From: Coriobacteriaceae bacterium
Lineage (GTDB): Bacteria; Actinomycetota; Coriobacteriia; Coriobacteriales; Atopobiaceae
Length of the DNA: 64,000 nt
Direction of reading: 5' to 3'
Assembly (NCBI GenBank): GCA_004557505.1
Contig: SFGZ01000014.1
Location: 1 to 64,000 of the forward strand
Shown: positions 42,465 to 51,282 of the stretch, one piece after another
How the letters are laid out: each line of letters begins with the position of its first letter
Numbering within the stretch: position 1 is the first letter of the stretch
Notes under the pieces: generated by a model
The model's input: only the letters and a program-made list of their open reading frames with translations
The model's database searches: none
What the model was told of the DNA's origin: nothing
Position numbers and translations under genes: made by a program

Positions 42465-43935
42465 GATAGTAGGTGACGGTCAGGCCGGAGAGCTCTGCCT
42501 CGACCTCGGGCGTCACGGCGTCGGCGAGCATGCGCCAGCGCCAGTTTTTCCCGACGGTCGCGGGGGTGTTGATGCGGGCGGAGTTATCCAGCCCCAGAAG
42601 GTCCTGCATGCGGAAGATGCAGGTGTCGCTCACCGAGGCGGCGATGGCGCGGTTGCAGCCCTGCGCCACGGTCTCGCCGGGCGCAAGGGCGAGGTAGCGC
42701 GCCGCCTTCTCGCGGGCGTCGGGCGTGGCGGAGTCCAGAAGCCAGCCCGTGGCCGTCTCGTTGTCGTGCGTCCCCACGTAGGCCACGGTGTTGCTCACGT
42801 AGCGGTGCGGCAGGTCGGGGGAGTCACCCTCGGCGTCGAAGCCAAACTGAAGGATCCTCATGCCCGGAAAGCCCGTGCGCTCACGCATGGCGATGACCTC
42901 GGGCGTCATGAAGCCCAAATCCTCCGCGATGATGGGCAGCTTGCCCAGCTGCTCGGCCGCAGCGTCGAAGACGTCGCTGCCAGGTCCCTTGACCCAGTGG
43001 CCAAAGCTCGAGTCGGGCGCGCCAAAGGGCACGGACCAAAAGGACTCGAACCCGCGAAAGTGATCTATGCGCAGGAGGTCGTAGAGCTTAAGGCTCGCGC
43101 GCAGGCGCTCGACCCACCAGCCGTAGCCGTCCTCGGCCATGCCGGCCCAGTCGTAGATGGGGTTGCCCCAATACTGGCCGGTCGAGGAGAACTGGTCGGG
43201 CGGCGTGCCGGCAACGCAGACGGGGGCTCCGTTGGCGTCCACGCGGAAGAGCTCCGGCGCGGCCCACATCTCGACGGAGTCGCGCGAGACGTAGATGGGG
43301 ATGTCGCCAATGACAAGGACACCGCGCTCGTTGGCATAGCCCTTGAGGCGCTTCCAGTGGCGATAGAAGAAGTACTGCGTCATCTGGTGGTAGCGCATAC
43401 GCTCGGGGTGCCTGTCGCAGAGGGCCGCGCTCTCCTCCCCACGGCTGCGATACCGCTTGGGCCACTCGTAGTAGGCCTTGAGGCCAAGCCCCTCCTTGAT
43501 GGACATGAACTCGCAGTAGGGATCGAGCCAGGAGGCGTTCGCCGCGCAGAACTCACCGAAGTCCGCGGGGGGTGCCGCCGAGAAGCTCGGAAGCGCGCGC
43601 TCGAGCAGCGCCCTATGGCCACGGAAGAGCGTGCCGTAGTCGACGCTTCCCGGATCGTTCCCAAAGGGCAGGACAACAAGGTCGTTCTCGCAGAGATAGC
43701 CAAGGCGCACGAGGTCCTCGACGTCTATGAAGTACGGGTTCCCCGCAAAGGCGGAGAAGGACTGGTAGGGCGAGTCACCAAAGCTCGTGGTGGTGAGGGG
43801 CAGGACCTGCCAGTAGCGCTGGTGGGTGCGGGCCAAGAAGTCGACGAAGTCATATGCCTCGCGGCCAAAGGTGCCGATGCCCACGCGGCCCGGAAGCGAC
43901 GAGACGGGCATGAGCACGCCACTTGCTCTCTCCAT
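42427..43935 (-). CDS. malQ: 4-alpha-glucanotransferase (amylomaltase)
   Basis: A 502-residue GH77 enzyme. The lead MERASGVLMPVSSLPGRVGIG and WQVLPLTTTSFGDSPYQSFS are typical. Catalytic residues sit in LRIDHFRGFESFW (nucleophile Asp), IIAEDLGFMTPEV (acid/base Glu) and YVGTHDNETATGW. It rearranges maltodextrins. GGGAGG precedes the ATG at 43935. The last dozen codons lie inside a dispersed palindromic repeat, so the C-terminus may have been rewritten by that element. It follows malK by 131 bases on the same strand. Confidence 0.95.
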   Translation of the reverse strand: MERASGVLMPVSSLPGRVGIGTFGREAYDFVDFLARTHQRYWQVLPLTTTSFGDSPYQSFSAFAGNPYFIDVEDLVRLGYLCENDLVVLPFGNDPGSVDYGTLFRGHRALLERALPSFSAAPPADFGEFCAANASWLDPYCEFMSIKEGLGLKAYYEWPKRYRSRGEESAALCDRHPERMRYHQMTQYFFYRHWKRLKGYANERGVLVIGDIPIYVSRDSVEMWAAPELFRVDANGAPVCVAGTPPDQFSSTGQYWGNPIYDWAGMAEDGYGWWVERLRASLKLYDLLRIDHFRGFESFWSVPFGAPDSSFGHWVKGPGSDVFDAAAEQLGKLPIIAEDLGFMTPEVIAMRERTGFPGMRILQFGFDAEGDSPDLPHRYVSNTVAYVGTHDNETATGWLLDSATPDAREKAARYLALAPGETVAQGCNRAIAASVSDTCIFRMQDLLGLDNSARINTPATVGKNWRWRMLADAVTPEVEAELSGLTVTYYREAGGQPPRLAE

Positions 43936-44066
43936 GTCTGGCCTCCCTCTCTCGTGATGCGCTCTCGCGCATGCCTTCACCGTGACCGCCCCCGCGAAGG
44001 GCCCCAACCCGTCCGGGAAGGCGGGTCAGGGCCGCACCAAGCCGAGGTCGCGGGAGGGATGGAAGG

Positions 44067-45272
44067 CTACGGCTTGATGACGTTCCTGCCGGACGCCTTG
44101 TCAAAGAAGTGAACGGCGTTCGGCTCGAACTTGAAGGAGATGGATGCGCCGTCGGCGAAGGACCTGCCAAGGGCGCCGTCGAAGTCGATGGTGGGGATGA
44201 CGAGGACAAAGTCGTAGCCCTGGGCGCTCGCATGCACGTGGACCGTCGAGCCCATGAGCTCGGAGACGTCGACGGTGCCGGAGATGGCACCGGGCTCGCC
44301 CGCGCCGGCGAGCTGGATCTGCTCGGGACGCACGCCGGCGGTGACGTCGAGCGAGGTGACGCCGGCGGCAGCGAGGTCACTGCCCGTCTCGGACGAGACG
44401 GCGATCTGGGTGTCGAGGGCGTGGAGCACGTAGCCGGAGGCGCCCTTCTCGAGGTGGCCGTCGAAGAAGTTCATCTGCGGCACGCCGATGAATCCGGCCA
44501 CGAAGAGGTTCGCAGGCGCGTTGAAGACCTCCTGCGGGGTGCCGACCTGCTGCACCACGCCATCCTTCATGATCACGATGCGGTCGCCGAGGGTCATGGC
44601 CTCGGTCTGGTCGTGCGTGACGTAGACGAAGGTCGCGTTGATGCGCTTTCGCAGCTTGATGATCTCGGCGCGCATCTGGTTGCGAAGCTTTGCGTCCAGG
44701 TTTGAGAGGGGCTCGTCCATGAGGAGCACCTTGGGGTCGCGCACGATTGCACGCCCAATGGCAACGCGCTGACGCTGGCCGCCGGAGAGGGCCTTGGGCT
44801 TGCGGTCGAGGTACTGGGTGATGCCCAGGGTCTCCGCCGCCTGGCGGACCTTCTGGTCGATCTGGTCGGCGGGGACCTTGCGAAGCTTCAGGGGGAAGGC
44901 CATGTTGTCGTACACGGTCATGTGGGGGTACAGGGCGTAGCTCTGGAAGACCATGGCGATGTCACGGTCCTTGGGGGCCACCTCGTTCATGACCTTGCCG
45001 TCAATGGTGAGCTCGCCGCCGGAGATGCTCTCCAGGCCGGCGATCATGCGCAGCGTGGTTGACTTGCCGCAGCCCGAGGGGCCGACCAGGACGACGAACT
45101 CTCGGTCGGCAATGTCGAGGTCAAAGTCCTCGACCGCCACGACGCCCTCGTCGGTGACCTTGAGGCTGCTCTTCCTCTCGGGCTCGGCGGCCCTCTTGCC
45201 AAAGCGGCGCCTCTTGGCCTTCTCGGCGCTGGGATAGATCTTGGTGATGTGCCTTAGGCTGACTTCTGCCAT
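44067..45272 (-). CDS. ABC transporter ATPase, MalK/MsmK/UgpC type
   Basis: A 401-residue sugar-importer ATPase. Walker A is GPSGCGKST, the signature LSGGQRQRVAIGRA, Walker B VLLMDEPLSNLD, and the switch His is in VTHDQTEAM. The C-terminal 150 residues are the regulatory beta domain. A 25-residue insert rich in Lys and Arg (KAKRRRFGKRAAEPERK) follows the first strand; it is unusual. It energises the MalFG permease encoded upstream in the operon and could serve other sugar importers too. Confidence 0.95.
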   Translation of the reverse strand: MAEVSLRHITKIYPSAEKAKRRRFGKRAAEPERKSSLKVTDEGVVAVEDFDLDIADREFVVLVGPSGCGKSTTLRMIAGLESISGGELTIDGKVMNEVAPKDRDIAMVFQSYALYPHMTVYDNMAFPLKLRKVPADQIDQKVRQAAETLGITQYLDRKPKALSGGQRQRVAIGRAIVRDPKVLLMDEPLSNLDAKLRNQMRAEIIKLRKRINATFVYVTHDQTEAMTLGDRIVIMKDGVVQQVGTPQEVFNAPANLFVAGFIGVPQMNFFDGHLEKGASGYVLHALDTQIAVSSETGSDLAAAGVTSLDVTAGVRPEQIQLAGAGEPGAISGTVDVSELMGSTVHVHASAQGYDFVLVIPTIDFDGALGRSFADGASISFKFEPNAVHFFDKASGRNVIKP

Positions 45273-45421
45273 TGCTCTTAGGTTCCTTCCTAGGTCGCGG
45301 CCGGGGCTCGCACCCTCCCCGCGATGGGCCGCATGTCTTTGGGGGCTCCCGCAGGGCCGCGGTGGGATCCTGCGGAGGGGGCGGAAAAGGGGGCGAACTC
45401 AGACGTGGCCGGCTCCTTGGC

Positions 45422-46285
45422 CTAGCCCTTGACGGCGCCGGCAGCGACGCCCTTGATGATGTACTTCTGGCAGGAGAGGTAGAACACGATGACGGGGATG
45501 ATGGCCATGAGGATGATCGCCATGGTCGCGCCCAGATCGACCGTTCCGTAGCTGCCCTTGAGGTACTGGATCTGGATGGGGATCGTGCGGTACTGGTTGA
45601 TGTCCAGGACCAGGTACGGGAGGAGGTAGTCGTTCCAGACCCACATGATCTCGAGGATGCCAACCGAGATGAGCGTTGGCTTGAGCATGGGGAGCACGAC
45701 CAGGAAGAAGGTGCGCACCGGCCCGCAGCCGTCGATTGCGGCGGCCTCCTCGATCTCCAGCGGGATGGACTTCACGAAGCCGACGAACATGAAGATCGCG
45801 AGGCCGGCGCCAAAGCCAAGGTAGACGACGGGAACGGTCCAGGGCGTGTTGAGCCTCAGGGTGTCGGCCGTCTTGGACAGCGTGAACATGACCATCTGGA
45901 AGGGCACGACCATCGAGAAGATGCAGAGCGTGTAGAGCAGCTTGCAGAACCTGGAGTCCACGCGGGCGATGTACCAGGCCGCCATGGAGCAGCAGACGAG
46001 GATCAGCGCGGTGGAGAGCACGGTGATGAGGGCGCTGTAGCCAAACGCGCTCCAGAACGGGTAGTTGCCGAAGGTCATGCCGGTGATGAAGTTGGACCAC
46101 CCGGCAAAGCTCTCCTCGGTGGGCAGGGCGAAGGTCTCGGTCTTGACGAAGGTGTTCAGCTTGAAGGAGTTGATCGCCACGCACACCACCGGCAGGACCC
46201 AGACGATGCAGATGGCGGCGAATGCGATGGTGAGGGCCTTCTTGCGACGCGCCTCGGATGCGAGCGTCTGTGGATGGCTTGCCAT
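45422..46285 (-). CDS. ABC sugar permease, MalG type
   Basis: A 287-residue permease with six membrane segments. The ATPase-coupling loop reads EIEEAAAIDGCGPVRTFFLVVLP, the EAA motif. Its ATG overlaps the stop of the MalF gene (TAATG). It forms the membrane channel with MalF for maltose or maltodextrin uptake. The start at 46285 is fixed by this coupling; the frame is open further upstream, but only as a shadow of malF. Confidence 0.95.
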   Translation of the reverse strand: MASHPQTLASEARRKKALTIAFAAICIVWVLPVVCVAINSFKLNTFVKTETFALPTEESFAGWSNFITGMTFGNYPFWSAFGYSALITVLSTALILVCCSMAAWYIARVDSRFCKLLYTLCIFSMVVPFQMVMFTLSKTADTLRLNTPWTVPVVYLGFGAGLAIFMFVGFVKSIPLEIEEAAAIDGCGPVRTFFLVVLPMLKPTLISVGILEIMWVWNDYLLPYLVLDINQYRTIPIQIQYLKGSYGTVDLGATMAIILMAIIPVIVFYLSCQKYIIKGVAAGAVKG

Positions 46286-47187
46286 TACTGCTGCACCTCC
46301 CTCTTGCGGGTGTACGAGAGCTGCGCAAGGCCCATGGCGGCCACGAGGACGAAGAATATGACCGCCTTCGCCTGGGCCGCGCCGCGCGACGCGCCGGCGC
46401 CCGAGTAGAACGTGTTGTAGATGTTCAAGGCCATCATCTCGGTTGTGTTGATGGTGGATCCGTCGGAGAGCTGCTCGTACGGCAGGCCGCCCGTGAGCGC
46501 GAGGTTCTGGTCGAAGAGCTTGAAGCCGTTGGTGAGCGAGAGGAACGTGCAGATGGTGATCGAGGGCATCACGTTGGGGATGATCACCTTGAAGAGGGTC
46601 TGCGCCTTGGTCGCGCCATCGATCTTGGCCGCCTCTATCATGTCCTCGGGAACGGCCTGGATGCCGGCGATGTAGATGATCATCATGTAGCCGATCTGCT
46701 GCCAGCACATGAGGATGATGAGGCCCCAGAAGCCGTACTTGGTCTCGAGAACCACCGACGTGCCGTACTGTTGCAGGATGCCGTCGAAGATCATCGACCA
46801 GATGTAGCCAAGGACGATGCCGCCGATGAGGTTGGGCGCGAAGAAGATCGTGCGGAAGAGGTTGGAGCCCCTGATCCCCTGCGTGAGCGCGTAGGCCACG
46901 GCGAACGCGATCACGTTGATGAGGACGAGGCACACGATGGCCGTGAGCGCCGTGTACCAGAAGGAGTGCTGGAAGGACTCGTCCGCAAAGGCGGAGGCGT
47001 AGTTGGAGAGACCGACGAACTGGGCGCTCGAGACGGTCTTGAATTTGCAGAATGAGAGGTAGATCCCCTGTAGGAACGGCCAGACGAAGCCAATGCAGAA
47101 CGCGGCCGTCACAGGCAGGAGGAAGAGCCACCAGAAGCGCCTCGCCGACTTGATCTGGGAGCTCTGCGCCAGGGCTTTGCTTTTCAT
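46285..47187 (-). CDS. ABC sugar permease, MalF type
   Basis: A 300-residue permease with six or seven membrane segments and the EAA loop EDMIEAAKIDGATKAQTLFKVIIPN. GGGAGTGG lies upstream of the ATG at 47187. It lies 88 bases downstream of the binding-protein gene and is coupled to malG. Specificity for maltose or maltodextrin is inferred from malQ in the same cluster. Confidence 0.95.
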   Translation of the reverse strand: MKSKALAQSSQIKSARRFWWLFLLPVTAAFCIGFVWPFLQGIYLSFCKFKTVSSAQFVGLSNYASAFADESFQHSFWYTALTAIVCLVLINVIAFAVAYALTQGIRGSNLFRTIFFAPNLIGGIVLGYIWSMIFDGILQQYGTSVVLETKYGFWGLIILMCWQQIGYMMIIYIAGIQAVPEDMIEAAKIDGATKAQTLFKVIIPNVMPSITICTFLSLTNGFKLFDQNLALTGGLPYEQLSDGSTINTTEMMALNIYNTFYSGAGASRGAAQAKAVIFFVLVAAMGLAQLSYTRKREVQQ

Positions 47188-47275
47188 GCTTTTCCACTCC
47201 CGCGTGAGAAAGGGAACGGGGACCAGGCGCCGAAGGGACGCCCGGCCCCGCATGCCAGTCAGAGGTCAGATGGGG

Positions 47276-48524
47276 CTAGGCGTTCTCGACCTTGTAGTTC
47301 TGGGCCCATCCGTCGACGAACGCGGTCTTGAAGGTCTCCCAGTTGGCGTCGGACTGATCCGCCGTGTAGGCGTTGAGCGCGGACACCAGGCCCTTGCGGT
47401 ACTGGTCGACGTTGGGCTGGTAGTTGGTGGCCCAGTCCATGGTGTAGTTGCCGGCCTTGGAGAGCTCCTCGGCCTTGTTGAGGTAGCCGTTGTCGCCCTT
47501 GGCAGAAGTCCATCGTGGCCCTCTTGTCCTTGTCGGAGGCGCTGTCGTTGATGGCGAGGCGGTTCTCGGTGCCGCTGTTGAGGCCGGCCTTCTCCTCGCC
47601 GGCCACGCCGCAGTAGTACGGAATCATCGTGGTGTTCTTCTGGGCCGCGGCGATGGTGGCGTAGTCCCAGGAGCCGGTGAGGAAGAACGCGGCCTTGCCG
47701 CTGGTGAACTCGGTCGAGGGATCGTGACCGCCGGTGGAGAGGGTCGTGGGATCCTCGGCGGAGTTGTTGATGGCCAGGTCGAAGATCTTCTTGTAGTTGG
47801 GGAGGTAGGTGCCCTTGATGGTGGCGGGGGTCGCGTCCCAGCCGCCCTCGTCCCTCTCCTCGTAGTAGTACTCGAGGTTGGCAAGGTGACCGGTCACGCG
47901 CCAGGACGAGGAGTCGTCGAGGTCGGTGGCGGCGAAGGCGTCAAAGCCCAGCGTGGCGGCGTTCTTGTGGATGTCCTCCGCGACGGCCCTCAGGGAGTCG
48001 AAGTCCTTGATGTCGCTGACGCTGTGGCCGGCTTTCTCGACCAGGTCGGAGTTCACGACGATGCCGTAGGTCTCGTAGCAGAGGCCGGCGCAGACCAGGC
48101 GGCCCTTGTCGTCCTTGTAGGAGTAGTCGGTGGTGGAGAGGGCCTTCTCGATGTCGGTACCGGAAAGGTCCATGGCGCTGGAGCCCCACTCCTTGACGCC
48201 GGCGGTGGTGCCGATGTTGAAGAGCGTGGGGGCGTCTGATTTGTCCATCTCGGACGTCAGGGTCTGCTCGTAGGTGCCGGACGCGGCGGTCTGGACCTTG
48301 ACCTTGACGTTGGGGTACTTCTCCATGTAGGCCTTGGCAAGGGCCTGGGCGGTCTCGTCGAGCTCGGGCTTGAAGTTGAGCCAGTAGACGTTGCCGGAAT
48401 GGCCATCGGTGCCGGCGCCGCCGGTGTCAGACGAGCTGGCACCGTCGCCGCAGCCAGCGAGGCCAAGGGCCGCCGCCGACGCCGCGCCGAGCGTGATGAA
48501 CTGCTTCCTCGAAATGTTCCCCAT
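47276..48524 (-). pseudogene. Maltose/maltodextrin-type binding lipoprotein, frameshifted near the end
   Basis: A sugar-binding protein of about 416 residues split over two frames. The start MGNISRKQFITLG has a Tat-like S-R-K-x-F lead and a lipobox LAGC, so it is a lipoprotein. The first frame runs 341 residues to ATMDFC, then falls out of frame at about 47501-47507. The continuing frame reads GDNGYLNKAEELSKAGNYT and ends ...WAQNYKVENA at the stop 47276-47278, a normal binding-protein C-terminus. One extra C in the CC run, or a loss of two bases, explains the break. GGGAGG precedes the ATG. It heads malE-malF-malG-malK, divergent from a GntR regulator. A sequencing error is possible. Confidence 0.85.
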
Positions 48525-48877
48525 CGTGATCCTCCCGTTGCTTCCTGTTCGAACGACGCCTTTCGCCGCTCTCGCATCATTGCGGGGCCAATGCGCAGAG
48601 CCTTCCCGGACAACGCCCCGTCCCTTGCCTATGACAATAGCGTGAGGGCATTCTTGTTCAAACAAGTTTTGAATAAGCGGTCCCCATTTTGTGGTGAACG
48701 GTAGGCATGAGTTGTGTCGCATTTGCTATTCTCGCAGGTAGACGGCCATGCTCGTCCGTACGGTCACCGTTTACTCGTCTGCATGGCCTCCAGGAGTTCT
48801 AAGATATCTGGTATCAGAGACGTTCTGCTCCTGCCATATCCGGGAAGGCCGACGGTCCACGATCGAGGAGAGACCAC
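48525..48877. other. Divergent promoter region of malE and the GntR gene
   Basis: A 353-base stretch with no supported gene. It holds the palindrome CTTGTT-ca-AACAAG at 48653-48666 and AT-richer patches where both promoters are expected. Confidence 0.6.
48653..48666. promoter_or_regulatory. Candidate operator of the maltodextrin operon
   Basis: CTTGTT-ca-AACAAG, perfect 6-bp arms, about 130 bases upstream of malE and 210 before the GntR gene. The arms recur at 33188-33203, and a half site (CTTGTTCAAG) lies near 51169-51178. Confidence 0.55.
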
Positions 48878-49597
48878 ATGCCTAAGGCAATCTTTGAGGG
48901 CATCTACCGTGACCTTAAGGGCAAGATCCAAGAGGGCACCTACTCGTACCAGGAGCTTCTTCCCTCCGAGGGAGAGCTTACGGCAGAGTACGGGTGCTCG
49001 CGCAACACGCTGCGCCGGGCGATCTCCATGCTTGCGGACGACGCCTACGTGCAGCCCATGCACGGTCGGGGCGTGCGCGTCATATGGCAGCGCGAGGCCC
49101 ACAACGCCCAGGGCTCGCTCGAGGGCGTCGAATCCTTCGGCGAGTACGCGCGGAGAAACGGCTTTGTGCCTGGCACGCAGGTCAAGTCATTTGAACATGT
49201 GACCTGCGGCGCGGGGCTTGCGCGGCGCACCGGCTTTACCGAGGGCGTCGATCTTGTGCGCGTGGTGCGCGTCCGCACGCTGGACAACGTCGCGCGCCAG
49301 GTCGACCACGACTACTTCCTGGCCTCAGCCGTCACCGGGCTCACCGCCGATCAGGCCGAGAAGTCCGTCTACAGCTACCTCGAGGGGGACCTGGGGATGC
49401 GCATCCTCACGAGCCGACGCCGCATAACGGTGCAGCTTGCGACTGACGAGGACTGTAGCTACATGGACCTCGACCCGTACAACTGCGTGGCGGTGGTGGA
49501 GAGCCAGTCCTACAACTCAGACGGCGTGATGTTCGAGTATACCCAGGTGCGCCACCACCCCGAACTCTTCTGCTTCACCACCGTATCAAGAAGGTAG
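48878..49597 (+). CDS. GntR/UTRA regulator, TreR-like
   Basis: A 239-residue regulator. The winged helix (about 1-70) includes LLPSEGELTAEYGCSRNTLRRAISML; the UTRA domain follows, ending FEYTQVRHHPELFCFT, a pattern close to the trehalose repressor TreR. It is divergent from malE and probably controls the mal operon through the palindrome between them. Its stop overlaps the convergent ydjM-like gene by 23 bases. Confidence 0.9.
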   Translation: MPKAIFEGIYRDLKGKIQEGTYSYQELLPSEGELTAEYGCSRNTLRRAISMLADDAYVQPMHGRGVRVIWQREAHNAQGSLEGVESFGEYARRNGFVPGTQVKSFEHVTCGAGLARRTGFTEGVDLVRVVRVRTLDNVARQVDHDYFLASAVTGLTADQAEKSVYSYLEGDLGMRILTSRRRITVQLATDEDCSYMDLDPYNCVAVVESQSYNSDGVMFEYTQVRHHPELFCFTTVSRR

Positions 49598-50240
49598 CGG
49601 CACGGGGGTCTTGCGCGACGATCAGGGCGGCCACGGCGGCGACCCCCAGCACGAGAAGCACGCCGTCCGCCATGCCCCCAACCTTGCACAGCCCCAGGGA
49701 CTGCCCTCGCGAGACCGGCCAAAAGAGGCGCTCGGGCGTCTTGTTGAGCAGGTCGATCGCAAGATGTGAGAGATACCCCGTCGCAAGGGCCAGCGCAAGC
49801 CCCGGCACTGCGAGGTACGCGCCCCCAAAGAAGAGCGTCGCCGCGATAAGCGAGTGCGAGAAGCCCCTGTGCCCGGACGCGCGCCCGCAGGCGAGGACCG
49901 CCACGACCACGGCGACACCAGCAACCTGGTACACCCCCGCGGCGCGCGCAAACGCGACGGCCCGCGCCCCGAGGTTGGCCCCAACCAGCGCGTCTGCGAC
50001 AAACGCCGCCGCAACCACGGCAACGAGAAGCCACCACGCCCTTCTCAGCTGCCGTGATGCCTCGCTGGTCGAGACGTCGGCGTCGGGGAGAAGGCCGCCC
50101 ACCGCCCCTGCGGCAAGGCAGGCCAGCGTCGAGGCGTCGCCCGCAATCGCCGGCACCCCACCCGTCAGCGACGGGGGCATGCACGTCGCCACCGCAAGCG
50201 CGGCGGCGGCCCCGATGGCAATGTGCGTCTTGCCCGTCAT
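49575..50240 (-). CDS. YdjM-type membrane-bound metal-dependent hydrolase
   Basis: A 221-residue membrane protein. MTGKTHIAIGAAAALA, GGLLPDADVSTS, GHRGFSHSLIAA and YLSHLAIDLLNK are the conserved His/Asp blocks of the YdjM family, in which conserved His and Asp probably bind metal. The family is LexA-regulated in some bacteria; no LexA box is evident here. It overlaps the GntR gene tail-to-tail and lies 21 bases after the HAD gene on the same strand. Confidence 0.9.
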   Translation of the reverse strand: MTGKTHIAIGAAAALAVATCMPPSLTGGVPAIAGDASTLACLAAGAVGGLLPDADVSTSEASRQLRRAWWLLVAVVAAAFVADALVGANLGARAVAFARAAGVYQVAGVAVVVAVLACGRASGHRGFSHSLIAATLFFGGAYLAVPGLALALATGYLSHLAIDLLNKTPERLFWPVSRGQSLGLCKVGGMADGVLLVLGVAAVAALIVAQDPRAATFLIRW

Positions 50241-50261
50241 CGCGACACCGATGCCAGCGGC

Positions 50262-51089
50262 CTAGACAAGGCCAAGCCTGGCGAGGGCCGTTGCGACGCC
50301 GTCGTCGCCCACGGTGTCGGTAACCAACGCGGCCGCGGCTTTCACCGCCGGCGCCGCATTGCCCATCGCCACCGGCATGTCCACCTGCTCGAACAGGCTG
50401 AGGTCATTCTCGGAGTCGCCAAAGCCGTAGGTGGCGCCGGCGTCTCCCAGGTAGCCAAGGATTGTCCTCGCCGCGCCGCCCTTGCAGTTCTCGAGAAGGC
50501 CCACCTCGCTGTTGCCCAGCTCGAGCTCCATGATGGAGAGGCCCACCGCGCCGGAGACGCGCTCGACCACGAGCCTGGCCGCTGGCGTGGGCAGCACGAC
50601 CTTGTGCGCGCGACCTCCCGGGATGCGTTCGAGGGCCCCCGCCACGCTCGCGGGCGAGGGCTGGTGCGCGCCGGTCGTGCCGCCGCGCACGTCGACGGAG
50701 CCGTGCGCGGACTCCAGCAGCGCGCCGGCGCCCGTCTCGGCAAGCACCTCGTCCACGCACGCCAGCACCTCGGGCGGCAGGGCGACGTCGCGGAGCACGG
50801 CCTTTCCCACCTTCACGTATGCGCCGGCCAGGCAGGCCATGCCCGAGAAGGGCAGGGCGGCCATCTTGGGGTGAATGTCGAGCAGCGAGCGTCCCGTGCA
50901 GATGAACGCGCGGTTGCCCGCGGCCACGAAGCGCCTGACGGCGTCTGACACGGCGAGGCTGGGAACCGGCGAGAGCTTGCGCTCCTCGTCGCTCATCCGC
51001 TCACGGGCAGCCGGGTCGGTCCAGCCCAGGGTCCCGTCGATGTCGAAGAATGCCGTCACACGCTCGCCCAAGCCAGCCCTGCCTCTCAT
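50262..51089 (-). CDS. HAD-superfamily (Cof-type) phosphatase
   Basis: A 275-residue Cof-type HAD hydrolase. AFFDIDGTLGW carries the nucleophilic Asp pair, ICTGRS the second motif, and YGFGDSENDLSLFEQ the metal-binding DxxxD; the cap domain lies between. Such enzymes dephosphorylate sugar phosphates or flavin precursors. No good ribosome-binding site precedes the ATG at 51089; a GTG eleven codons later is an alternative. It follows the alpha-glucoside PTS gene on the same strand, 193 bases away. Confidence 0.9.
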   Translation of the reverse strand: MRGRAGLGERVTAFFDIDGTLGWTDPAARERMSDEERKLSPVPSLAVSDAVRRFVAAGNRAFICTGRSLLDIHPKMAALPFSGMACLAGAYVKVGKAVLRDVALPPEVLACVDEVLAETGAGALLESAHGSVDVRGGTTGAHQPSPASVAGALERIPGGRAHKVVLPTPAARLVVERVSGAVGLSIMELELGNSEVGLLENCKGGAARTILGYLGDAGATYGFGDSENDLSLFEQVDMPVAMGNAAPAVKAAAALVTDTVGDDGVATALARLGLV

Positions 51090-51282
51090 CGCACGCGGCG
51101 GGGTACGGACGGCCCAATCGCAACACCGCATCTTCGCCTCAACAACTTGTCCCTGTGACATTCAACCACTTGTTCAAGGTCTCAACAAGGCGGGCCGACG
51201 AGGTGCCGCGCCATGCAGGCTGATCGGCGGGCCCGCTGCCGACGGCCCCGTGACGAAGGGCGGGCGGCGGCACCGCGCCGCC

